Shown here piece by piece: positions 8,287-16,182 of a stretch of 64,000 nt of DNA (its first letter is position 1; every line of letters starts with the position of its first letter). This DNA is from Pseudescherichia sp032055545. GTDB lineage: Bacteria; Pseudomonadota; Gammaproteobacteria; Enterobacterales; Enterobacteriaceae. The notes beneath the pieces are model-generated. The model did no database searches and was not told the origin of the DNA. It saw nothing but the letters and a program-made list of their open reading frames with translations. The position numbers and the translations under genes are program-made. The stretch is from the NCBI GenBank assembly GCA_032055545.1, contig DAMBQR010000014.1, positions 5,380-69,379 of the forward strand, in the 5' to 3' direction.

Positions 8287-9524
8287 GCCATTTTGCCATC
8301 GTGGCACCGCCGCTCTACAGTCACGCGGTGGCGCTGCATGCTTTGGCGCTGGAGCTGGCCCGGCGCGGTCATCGGATTACCTTTCTTACCGGAAACGTCG
8401 CCTCGCTGGCAGAGCAGGAGACGGAGAGGGTAACGTTCTATCCGCTTCCCGCCAGCGTGCAGCAGGCCCAGCGCAGCGTCCAGCAGCAGAGCAACGGCAA
8501 CCTGCTGCGGCTGATTGCGGCCATGTCATCCCTGACCGATACGCTCTGTCAGCAGCTGCCCGCTATTCTGCAGCGGCTGGCGGTGGACGCGCTGATCGTC
8601 GATGAGATGGAGCCTGCCGGAAGCCTGGTCGCCGAGGCGCTGGGACTGCCGTTTATCTCTATTGCCTGTGCGCTGCCGGTCAACCGCGAGCCGGGTCTGC
8701 CGCTGCCGGTGATGCCGTTTCACTACGCCGAGGATAAGAGAGCCCTGCAGCGTTTCCAGGTGAGCGAACGTATCTACGATGCGCTGATGTACCCGCACGG
8801 GCAGACGATCCTGCGCCACAGCCAGCGCTTTGGCCTGGCGGAGCGCAGACGTCTCGACGAGTGCCTCTCGCCGCTGGCGCAGATCAGCCAGTCGGTGCCA
8901 GCCCTCGACTTTCCGCGTCGGGCGCTGCCGGACTGCTTCCACTACGTCGGGGCGCTGCGTTACCAACCGCCACCGCAGGTGGAGCGGCAGCCGCGCGGCA
9001 CGCCGCGAATCTTTGCCTCGCTGGGAACCCTGCAAGGGCACCGTCTACGCCTGTTCCGTAAGATCGCTCGGGCCTGCGCCAGCGTGGGGGCCGAGGTGAC
9101 GATCGCCCACTGCGATGGCCTGGCGCCTGCCCAGGCCGACTCGCTCTACGCCTGCGGCGCGACCGACGTAGCCAGTTTTGTCGATCAGCCGCGCTACGTT
9201 GCCGAGGCAAATCTGGTGATTACCCACGGCGGTCTCAATACCGTGCTGGATGCGCTGGCTGCCGCCACGCCGGTGCTGGCCGTGCCGCTCTCTTTCGACC
9301 AGCCCGCCGTTGCCGCCCGGCTGGTCTATAACGGGTTGGGCCGCCGGGTGTCACGCTTTGCCAGACAGCAGACGCTGGCGGATGAGATTGCCCTGCTGCT
9401 GGAAGACGAGACCCTGCATCAACGTCTGGCGACGGCCCGCCAGCAGCTTAACGACGCCGGAGGCACTCTGCGTGCGGCGACTCTTATCGAGCAGGCCATG
9501 ACAGGGAGCAAAAGCGTATCGTGA
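8283..9524 (+). CDS. crtX: Zeaxanthin glucosyltransferase
   Basis: 413 residues of the MGT/UGT glycosyltransferase type. The C-terminal nucleotide-sugar signature THGGLNTVLDAL followed by PVLAVPLSFDQ is clear, and the N-terminal acceptor domain begins FAIVAPPLYSH. It transfers glucose from UDP-glucose to the two hydroxyl groups of zeaxanthin, making the pigment more polar. It overlaps idi by 4 bp upstream and crtY by 4 bp downstream (GTGA), so translation is coupled through the operon. Confidence 0.94.
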   Translation: MSHFAIVAPPLYSHAVALHALALELARRGHRITFLTGNVASLAEQETERVTFYPLPASVQQAQRSVQQQSNGNLLRLIAAMSSLTDTLCQQLPAILQRLAVDALIVDEMEPAGSLVAEALGLPFISIACALPVNREPGLPLPVMPFHYAEDKRALQRFQVSERIYDALMYPHGQTILRHSQRFGLAERRRLDECLSPLAQISQSVPALDFPRRALPDCFHYVGALRYQPPPQVERQPRGTPRIFASLGTLQGHRLRLFRKIARACASVGAEVTIAHCDGLAPAQADSLYACGATDVASFVDQPRYVAEANLVITHGGLNTVLDALAAATPVLAVPLSFDQPAVAARLVYNGLGRRVSRFARQQTLADEIALLLEDETLHQRLATARQQLNDAGGTLRAATLIEQAMTGSKSVS

Positions 9525-10681
9525 GGGATCTGATTTTAGTCGGCGGCGGGCTGGCCAACGGGCTGATCGCCTGGCGTCTGCGCCAGCGCTATCCGCAGCT
9601 CAACGTACTGCTGATCGAGGCTGGAGATCAAATTGGCGGGAACCACACCTGGTCATTCCACGAGGACGATCTCACCCCCGAGCAGCACGCCTGGCTGGCT
9701 CCGCTGGTGGCTCATGCCTGGCCGGGCTATGAGGTGCAGTTTCCCCATCTCAACCGTCGGCTTGCAGGCGGCTACTACTCCATTACCTCAGAGCACTTTG
9801 CCGAAGCTCTGCAGCAGGCGCTGGGAGAGAACATCTGGCGTAGCTGCCCGGTGAGCGAGGTCTTACCTAACAGCGTGCGCCTTGCCAGCGGCGAGGCGCT
9901 GCTTGCCGGAGCGGTGATTGACGGGCGCGGCGCAACCGCCAATCCGGCGATGCAGACCGGCTACCAGCTCTTTCTCGGCCAGCAGTGGCGGCTGAGCCAG
10001 CCTCACGGCCTGACCGTACCGATCCTGATGGACGCCACGGTAGAGCAGCAGCAGGGCTACCGCTTTGTCTATACCCTGCCGCTCTCCGCCGATACGCTGC
10101 TGATTGAGGACACACGCTATGCAAACGTCCCACAGCTTGATAGCGACACCCTGCGCCAGACGATTACCGACTATGCTCATCGCAAGGGGTGGTCGCTGGC
10201 CCAGCTTGAGCGGGAGGAGTCCGGCTGCCTGCCGATTACCCTGGCGGGCGACATTCACGCGCTGTGGGCCGATGTGGCGGGCGTAGCGCGTTCGGGGATG
10301 CGGGCGGGGCTGTTCCACCCCACCACCGGCTACTCGCTGCCGCTGGCGGTCGCCCTGGCCGACGAGATCGCCGACAGCCCGCGTCTGGGCAGCGTCCCGC
10401 TCTATCAGCTCACCCGGCAGTTTGCCGAACGCCACTGGCGCAGGCAGGGATTTTTCCGCCTGCTAAACCGGATGCTCTTTCTGGCGGGACGCGAAGAGAA
10501 CCGCTGGCGGGTAATGCAGCGCTTCTACGGGCTGCCGGAGCCGACCGTAGGCCGCTTTTACGCCGGCCGGCTCTCACTATTCGATAAGGCCCGTATTCTG
10601 ACGGGCAAGCCGCCGGTTCCGCTGGGGGAGGCCTGGCGGGCGGCGCTGAACTATTTTCCTGACAGGCGAGAAAAAGGATGA
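9521..10681 (+). CDS. crtY: Lycopene beta-cyclase
   Basis: 386 residues. It cyclises both ends of lycopene to give beta-carotene. The N-terminal dinucleotide-binding motif GGGLANGLIAWRL and the following acidic strand end (LLIEAG) are visible, and GNHTWSFHEDD is typical of bacterial CrtY. It starts with GTG inside the crtX stop region (4-bp overlap) and ends in an ATGA overlap with crtI. It acts at the membrane, where its substrate is dissolved. Confidence 0.94.
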   Translation: MRDLILVGGGLANGLIAWRLRQRYPQLNVLLIEAGDQIGGNHTWSFHEDDLTPEQHAWLAPLVAHAWPGYEVQFPHLNRRLAGGYYSITSEHFAEALQQALGENIWRSCPVSEVLPNSVRLASGEALLAGAVIDGRGATANPAMQTGYQLFLGQQWRLSQPHGLTVPILMDATVEQQQGYRFVYTLPLSADTLLIEDTRYANVPQLDSDTLRQTITDYAHRKGWSLAQLEREESGCLPITLAGDIHALWADVAGVARSGMRAGLFHPTTGYSLPLAVALADEIADSPRLGSVPLYQLTRQFAERHWRRQGFFRLLNRMLFLAGREENRWRVMQRFYGLPEPTVGRFYAGRLSLFDKARILTGKPPVPLGEAWRAALNYFPDRREKG

Positions 10682-12156
10682 AGAAAACCGTTGTGATTGG
10701 TGCAGGCTTTGGTGGCCTGGCGCTGGCGATCCGCCTGCAGGCAGCAGGGATCCCAACCGTGCTGCTGGAGCAGCGGGACAAGCCCGGCGGTCGGGCCTAC
10801 GTCTGGCATGATCAGGGCTTTACCTTTGATGCCGGGCCAACGGTGATCACCGATCCCACCGCGCTTGAGGCGCTGTTTACGCTGGCCGGGAGGCGGATGG
10901 AGGATTACGTCAGGCTGCTGCCGGTGAAGCCCTTCTACCGCCTCTGCTGGGAGGATGGCAAAACTCTCGACTACGCCAACGACAGCGCCGAGCTTGAGGC
11001 ACAGATTACCCAGTTCAACCCGCGCGACGTTGAGGGCTACCGGCGCTTCCTGGCTTACTCCCAGGCGGTATTCCAGGAGGGCTATTTGCGCCTCGGCAGC
11101 GTGCCGTTTCTCTCTTTCCGCGACATGCTGCGCGCCGGGCCGCAGCTGCTTAAGCTTCAGGCGTGGCAGAGCGTCTACCAGTCGGTCTCGCGCTTTATTG
11201 AGGATGAGCATCTGCGGCAGGCCTTCTCTTTCCACTCCTTGCTGGTAGGCGGCAACCCCTTCACCACCTCGTCCATCTATACCCTGATCCACGCCCTTGA
11301 GCGGGAGTGGGGCGTCTGGTTCCCCGAGGGCGGCACCGGGGCGCTGGTCAACGGCATGGTGAAGCTATTTACCGATCTCGGCGGAGAGATAGTGCTCAAC
11401 GCCAGGGTTGAGGAGCTGGTGGTGACCGATAACCGCATTAGCCAGGTGCGTCTGGCGGATGGCCGCACCGTTGACGCCGACGCCGTGGCTTCGAATGCTG
11501 ACGTGGTGAACACCTATAAAAAGCTGCTTGGCCACCATCCGGTGGGGCAGAAGCGGGCGGCAGCGCTGGAGCGCAAGAGCATGAGCAACTCGCTGTTTGT
11601 GCTCTACTTCGGCCTGAATCAGCCCCATCCGCAGTTGGCGCACCATACTATCTGCTTCGGCCCGCGCTACCGGGAGCTGATCAACGATATTTTTACCGGC
11701 AGCGCGCTGGCGGATGACTTCTCGCTCTATCTGCACTCGCCCTGCGTGACCGATCCCTCCCTCGCGCCTCCCGGCTGCGCCAGCTTCTATGTGCTGGCCC
11801 CGGTGCCGCATCTTGGCAACGCGCCGCTGGACTGGGCGCAGGAGGGACCGAAGCTGCGGGACCGCATCTTTGACTACCTGGAGGAGCGCTACATGCCCGG
11901 CCTGCGTAGCCAGCTGGTGACCCAGCGGATCTTTACCCCGGCAGACTTCCACGACACCCTGGATGCGCATCTGGGATCGGCCTTCTCTATCGAGCCGCTG
12001 CTGACCCAGAGCGCCTGGTTCCGCCCGCACAATCGCGACAGCGATATTGCCAACCTCTACCTGGTGGGCGCAGGCACTCACCCTGGAGCGGGCATTCCCG
12101 GCGTGGTGGCCTCGGCGAAGGCCACCGCCAGCCTGATGATTGAGGATCTGCAATGA
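10678..12156 (+). CDS. crtI: Phytoene desaturase (lycopene-forming)
   Basis: 492 residues. It carries out four FAD-dependent desaturations from phytoene to lycopene. The FAD motif VIGAGFGGLALAIRL starts at residue 5, and the C-terminal family signature ending in LVGAGTHPGAGIPGV is intact. Its length is normal for enterobacterial CrtI. It is translationally coupled to crtY (ATGA) and to crtB (ATGA). Confidence 0.95.
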   Translation: MKKTVVIGAGFGGLALAIRLQAAGIPTVLLEQRDKPGGRAYVWHDQGFTFDAGPTVITDPTALEALFTLAGRRMEDYVRLLPVKPFYRLCWEDGKTLDYANDSAELEAQITQFNPRDVEGYRRFLAYSQAVFQEGYLRLGSVPFLSFRDMLRAGPQLLKLQAWQSVYQSVSRFIEDEHLRQAFSFHSLLVGGNPFTTSSIYTLIHALEREWGVWFPEGGTGALVNGMVKLFTDLGGEIVLNARVEELVVTDNRISQVRLADGRTVDADAVASNADVVNTYKKLLGHHPVGQKRAAALERKSMSNSLFVLYFGLNQPHPQLAHHTICFGPRYRELINDIFTGSALADDFSLYLHSPCVTDPSLAPPGCASFYVLAPVPHLGNAPLDWAQEGPKLRDRIFDYLEERYMPGLRSQLVTQRIFTPADFHDTLDAHLGSAFSIEPLLTQSAWFRPHNRDSDIANLYLVGAGTHPGAGIPGVVASAKATASLMIEDLQ

Positions 12157-13082
12157 GCCAACCGCAACTGCTTGATCACGCCACGCAGACCATGGCCAGC
12201 GGATCGAAAAGTTTTGCCACCGCCGCGAAGCTGTTCGATCCCGCCACCCGCCGTAGCGTGCTGATGCTCTATACCTGGTGCCGCCACTGCGATGACGTTA
12301 TCGATGATCAGTCCCACGGCTTTGCCAGCGAGGCCGCGGCAGAAGAGGAGGCGACGCAGCGCCTGGCCCGGCTGCGCAAGCTGACCCTGGCGGCGTTTGA
12401 AGGGGCAGAGATGCAGAATCCGGCCTTTGCCGCTTTTCAGGAGGTGGCGCTGACCCACGGCATTACGCCCCGGATGGCGCTCGATCACCTCGATGGCTTT
12501 GCGATGGACGTGGCCCAGACCCGCTATGTTACCTTTGAGGATACGCTGCGCTACTGCTATCACGTGGCGGGCGTGGTGGGTCTGATGATGGCCCGGGTAA
12601 TGGGCGTGCGGGATGAGCGGGTGCTGGATCGTGCCTGCGATCTGGGGCTGGCGTTTCAGCTGACGAACATCGCCCGGGATATTATTGACGATGCGGCTAT
12701 TGACCGCTGCTATCTGCCCGCCGAGTGGCTGCACGATGCCGGGCTGACGCAGGAGAACTACGCCGCACGGGAGAACCGGGCGGCGCTGGCGCGGGTAGCA
12801 GAGCGTTTAATTGACGCCGCCGAGCCGTACTACATCTCTTCTCTGGCCGGACTGCATGATCTGCCGCCACGCTGCGCCTGGGCGATCGCCACCGCCCGCA
12901 GCGTCTACCGGGAGATCGGTATTAAGGTAAAAGCGGCGGGAGGCAGCGCTTGGGATCGCCGCCAGCACACCAGCAAAGGTGAAAAAATTGCCATGTTACT
13001 GGCGGCGCCGGGACAGGTTATTCGTGCGAAGACGACGAGGGTGACGCCGCGTCCGGCTGGTCTTTGGCAGCGTCCCGTTTAG
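12153..13082 (+). CDS. crtB: Phytoene synthase
   Basis: 309 residues. It condenses two GGPP molecules to phytoene, the first committed carotenoid step. The two aspartate motifs are DDVID (Asp47, Asp48, Asp51) and the later NIARDIIDD. It is the last gene of the crtE-to-crtB operon and overlaps crtI by 4 bp. Its final 65 bp (13018-13082) lie opposite the 3' end of crtZ, so the two transcripts overlap tail to tail. Confidence 0.95.
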   Translation: MSQPQLLDHATQTMASGSKSFATAAKLFDPATRRSVLMLYTWCRHCDDVIDDQSHGFASEAAAEEEATQRLARLRKLTLAAFEGAEMQNPAFAAFQEVALTHGITPRMALDHLDGFAMDVAQTRYVTFEDTLRYCYHVAGVVGLMMARVMGVRDERVLDRACDLGLAFQLTNIARDIIDDAAIDRCYLPAEWLHDAGLTQENYAARENRAALARVAERLIDAAEPYYISSLAGLHDLPPRCAWAIATARSVYREIGIKVKAAGGSAWDRRQHTSKGEKIAMLLAAPGQVIRAKTTRVTPRPAGLWQRPV

Positions 13083-13548
13083 GCGGGCGGCCATGACGCT
13101 TGCGCAGGATCGCCTGTAGGTCGGCAGGCTTGCGGGCGTAAATAAAACCGAAGGAGACGCAGCCCTCCCGACCGCGCACCGCATGGTGCAGGCGATGGGC
13201 GACGTAGAGCCGCTTCAGGTAGCCCCGGCGTGGGATCCAGTGGAAGGGCCAGCGCTGGTGCACCAGACCGTCGTGCACGAGGAAGTAGAGCAGGCCATAG
13301 ACCGTCATGCCGCAGCCAATCCACTGCAGGGGCCAGACCCCCGCCGTGCCCACGGCAATCAGCGCGATAGCCACCCCGGCAAACACCACCGCAAAGAGAT
13401 CGTTTAGCTCAAATACGCCCTTGCGCGGGGTATGGTGTGACTCATGCCAGCGCCATCCCCAGCCGTGCATAATGTAGCGGTGGGTAAACGCGGCGATGCC
13501 CTCCATCGCAATAACGCTCAAGATGACGATCAAACTATTTACTAGCAT
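13018..13548 (-). CDS. crtZ: Beta-carotene hydroxylase
   Basis: 176 residues. This membrane di-iron enzyme hydroxylates both beta-ionone rings of beta-carotene to give zeaxanthin. Histidine motifs HRYIMH (His23-His28), HESHH (His35-His39), HDGLVH and HRLHH are all present, with hydrophobic segments between them. It is transcribed opposite to the other crt genes, as in known P. agglomerans clusters. Its promoter must lie in 13549-13637; the short inverted repeat CTTAG-CCT-CTAAG at 13592-13604 is a possible operator. The Ser-rich C-terminus overlaps the end of crtB. Confidence 0.95.
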   Translation of the reverse strand: MLVNSLIVILSVIAMEGIAAFTHRYIMHGWGWRWHESHHTPRKGVFELNDLFAVVFAGVAIALIAVGTAGVWPLQWIGCGMTVYGLLYFLVHDGLVHQRWPFHWIPRRGYLKRLYVAHRLHHAVRGREGCVSFGFIYARKPADLQAILRKRHGRPPKRDAAKDQPDAASPSSSSHE

Positions 13549-13637
13549 AGCGGTGCGCGCTCCTGCGACTCAGACTGGCTTAATCAAAACTCTTAGCCTC
13601 TAAGCATAGTCGCAATCGCAGGCGGCGCGCATCGGTA

Positions 13638-15770
13638 TCAGGCCAGAGCCTGCTTTAGATCCGCCAGCAGATCCTTCTCATCCTCAATGCCCACCGACAG
13701 GCGGATCAGCTGCGGCGTAATGCCGTTCGCCAGGCGCTGCGCCAGCGGGATCGAGGCGTGGGTCATACTGAACGGCTGGCTAACCAGACTCTCAACGCCG
13801 CCCAGGCTCTCGGCGAGGGTGAACAGCTTCAGCTTGCTGATCACCTCTGCCGCACGCTGGTCGTCGCCTTTGATCACGATGGAGATCATGCCGCCCGGCT
13901 GAGCCATCTGCTGGCGTGCAAGGGCATACTGCGGGTGGGAGGTCAGCCACGGGAACCAGACTTTTTCAACCTGCGGCTGCTGCTCAAGCCAGCGGGCCAG
14001 CGCCAGGGCGTTACTGCTGTGGCGCTCGATGCGCAGGGCGAGGGTGCGGATCCCGCGCAGGGTCAGGAAGCTGCTGAACGGATCGAGCACGCCGCCCACC
14101 GCATTTTGCAGGTAGCCCAGCCTCTCCGCCAGCGCTGGGCGATCGCCCACCACCGCCAGCCCGGCGACCACGTCGGAGTGGCCGTTGAGGTATTTGGTGG
14201 CCGAGTGCACCACGATATCAAAGCCCAGCGTCAGCGGGCGGTGGATCAGCGGCGAGGCAAAGGTATTATCTGCCACGCTAATCACGTTATGACGGCGGGC
14301 GATCTCAGCGATAGCCGCCAGGTCCGCCAGCTTCAACAGCGGGTTGGTGGGGGTCTCTACCCAGATCATCCGCGTGTCGGGACGGATGGCGGCCTCCAGT
14401 CCGGCGAGATCGTCCGGCTTCACCCAGCTCACCTGTAGTCCGGTGCTGCGGCGGCGTACGTTCTCAATCAGTCGATAAGTACCCCCGTAGACGTCGTCAA
14501 TGGCGACGATATGACTATCTTTATCCAGCAGCTCCAGCACAGTAGAGATCGCCGCCAGGCCGGAGGCAAAAGCGTAGCCGCGTGTGCCGCCCTCCAGCTC
14601 GGCGATAGCGCTCTCCAGGGCGTGGCGGGTTGGGTTGCCGCTGCGGGAGTATTCATAGCCGGTGTGCTGGCCCGGCGCGGGCTGGGCAAAGGTTGAGGTG
14701 GCATAGATAGGCGGCATCACTGCCCCGTGCTGGTCATTAAAGGCCCCGCTGTGCACGCTGAGGGTTGCCAGGGCAGGCGCGACAGGCGCGGGCCGATCAT
14801 CATCCTGCAAACCCTGCTGGCGCAGCCACTCGTCGTTAAACATGCGAGAGAGATATTTATTGCCGCTATCGCAGGCGAAGGTCACTACCCGCTTCGGCGT
14901 CGTCTGGGCCTGGCAGTAGCGCAGCGCGGCGGCCAGCAGCGTGCCGGTGGAGGAGCCAGCCAGCACCCCCTCCGTCTGCAACAGCTGGCGGGCAGTGGCA
15001 AAGGCCTCTGCATCCGTCACCCGATACGCCTGGCGGACCTTCTCCAGATGGGCGAGAGGCGGGATAAAATCTTCGCCAATTCCTTCTACTCGCCAGGATC
15101 CGGCTTCGCCGTGCTGTCCGGTTTCAACCTGATCCGCCAGAATCGAGCCGACGGGATCGGCCAGCACAAATTCGGTATGCGGAGAGTGTTTGGCAAACCA
15201 CGCCTGCAAACCACCCAACGTGCCGCCGGAGCCAACGCCTACCACCACGGCATCAATCCTGCCCGCCAGCTGGTCGAACAATTCCGGGGCAGTGCCCGTG
15301 GCGTGCGCCAGCGGGTTGGCCGGGTTGGAGAACTGATCGATATAGTAAGCGCCCGGCGTCTCCTCCGCGAGGCGGCGGGCGTAGTCCTGATAGTACTCCG
15401 GATGCCCTTTCGTCACGTCAGAGCGGGTAATAAGCACCTGAACGCCGAGCGCGCGCAGATGGTAGATCTTCTCCTGACTCATTTTATCCGGTACCACCAG
15501 CACCAGCTTATAGCCCTTCTGGGTGGCAATCAGCGCCAGCCCGAGGCCGGTATTGCCTGCAGTAGCCTCAATAATGGTCCCGCCAGGCACGAGCAGGCCC
15601 TGGCGTTCGGCCTCGTTAATCATCGACAGCGCGACTCGATCCTTTATTGAGCCGCCTGGATTCTGGTTCTCCAGCTTGAGGAAAAGCTCGCACGAGCCGG
15701 TATTCAGTTTGTGTAGCTGCAAAATCGGCGTCTGGCCGATAAGGTCGGTAATGGAGTGGAATACGGACAT
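13638..15770 (-). CDS. Fused cystathionine beta-synthase / cystathionine gamma-lyase
   Basis: 710 residues in one frame. Residues 1 to about 318 are a PLP fold-II cystathionine beta-synthase: Lys43 in GSIKDR, the phosphate loop TAGNTG (about 70-75), GVGSGGTLGG, and EGVLAGSSTG, which favours CBS over CysK. There are no C-terminal Bateman domains. A linker of about 15 residues (DDDRPAPVAPA region, 319-335) leads to a complete PLP fold-I Met/Cys metabolism enzyme (about 336-710) with ATLSVHSG, YSRSGNPTR, and the PLP lysine at residue 526 in HSATKYL. Together they would perform serine + homocysteine to cystathionine to cysteine, the reverse transsulfuration route. In Klebsiella these are known as an adjacent gene pair (mtcBC). 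RBS AGGTGA precedes ATG 15770. The gene is divergent from a MetN-type transporter. Confidence 0.9.
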   Translation of the reverse strand: MSVFHSITDLIGQTPILQLHKLNTGSCELFLKLENQNPGGSIKDRVALSMINEAERQGLLVPGGTIIEATAGNTGLGLALIATQKGYKLVLVVPDKMSQEKIYHLRALGVQVLITRSDVTKGHPEYYQDYARRLAEETPGAYYIDQFSNPANPLAHATGTAPELFDQLAGRIDAVVVGVGSGGTLGGLQAWFAKHSPHTEFVLADPVGSILADQVETGQHGEAGSWRVEGIGEDFIPPLAHLEKVRQAYRVTDAEAFATARQLLQTEGVLAGSSTGTLLAAALRYCQAQTTPKRVVTFACDSGNKYLSRMFNDEWLRQQGLQDDDRPAPVAPALATLSVHSGAFNDQHGAVMPPIYATSTFAQPAPGQHTGYEYSRSGNPTRHALESAIAELEGGTRGYAFASGLAAISTVLELLDKDSHIVAIDDVYGGTYRLIENVRRRSTGLQVSWVKPDDLAGLEAAIRPDTRMIWVETPTNPLLKLADLAAIAEIARRHNVISVADNTFASPLIHRPLTLGFDIVVHSATKYLNGHSDVVAGLAVVGDRPALAERLGYLQNAVGGVLDPFSSFLTLRGIRTLALRIERHSSNALALARWLEQQPQVEKVWFPWLTSHPQYALARQQMAQPGGMISIVIKGDDQRAAEVISKLKLFTLAESLGGVESLVSQPFSMTHASIPLAQRLANGITPQLIRLSVGIEDEKDLLADLKQALA

Positions 15771-16182
15771 GTTGTGTCACCTGTCATGTGATGCGATAGC
15801 AGGAGGATAGGGCGGCAAAAAAGAGGTTTTAAAGAATGATTCTCTGCTAAATAGAACAAAATAGCATATCTGTGCTGTTTAGCCGTCAGGATGGAAAGCC
15901 GTCTACAATCAACGCCACATGGCGCTGCGCTTATAGTTGCTATAAAACAAGAGGTTAGATATGAATGATATCGTTGCCGCTGGAGGCGGCAGCAGAGTCT
16001 ATATGCACGCTTTAGCAAAGCATTGCTGAATTTATCCCATGGCCGCAAAGCCATACTCCCGACCGTATAGAACGAAAAATTATTTCATATCTTATTTTTA
16101 TCATTTGCAAAGGTAGTAACGGCTGTTTATCATCGTTCAGACATCCATACTGCTAAACTGCCATAACGGATACACCAACGAA
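15771..16182. other. Divergent control region between the CBS-CGL gene and the MetNIQ-type operon
   Basis: 412 bp without a long gene. A perfect inverted repeat TTATAG-TTG-CTATAA lies at 15931-15945. It is followed by GAGGTT and a 22-codon frame (15961-16029). A small hairpin ATGGC-CGCAAA-GCCAT occurs near 16039. An AGACATCC sequence near 16139 is only a poor MetJ-box match. Promoters for both directions must be here; no single promoter stands out enough to call. Confidence 0.5.
15961..16029 (+). CDS. Possible 22-residue small protein or leader peptide
   Basis: ATG 15961 is preceded at 7-nt spacing by GAGGTT and reads 22 codons to TGA (MNDIVAAGGG...ALAKHC). It lies 154 bp ahead of the MetN-type gene and directly after a TTATAG/CTATAA palindrome. 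The penultimate and last codons are His and Cys, which would suit a sulfur-responsive leader, but a single Cys codon is weak evidence. No family is recognised. It could be a chance frame. Confidence 0.25.
   Translation: MNDIVAAGGGSRVYMHALAKHC

Noticed and set aside
14727..15650. 307-codon frame antisense to the CBS-CGL fusion gene (+ strand)
   Set aside because: The opposite strand carries an unmistakable two-enzyme protein; this frame has low-complexity composition and no motif.
16139..16150. Possible MetJ box upstream of the MetN-type gene
   Set aside because: AGACATCC matches AGACGTCT in only 6 of 8 positions and has no adjacent second box, which MetJ normally requires.
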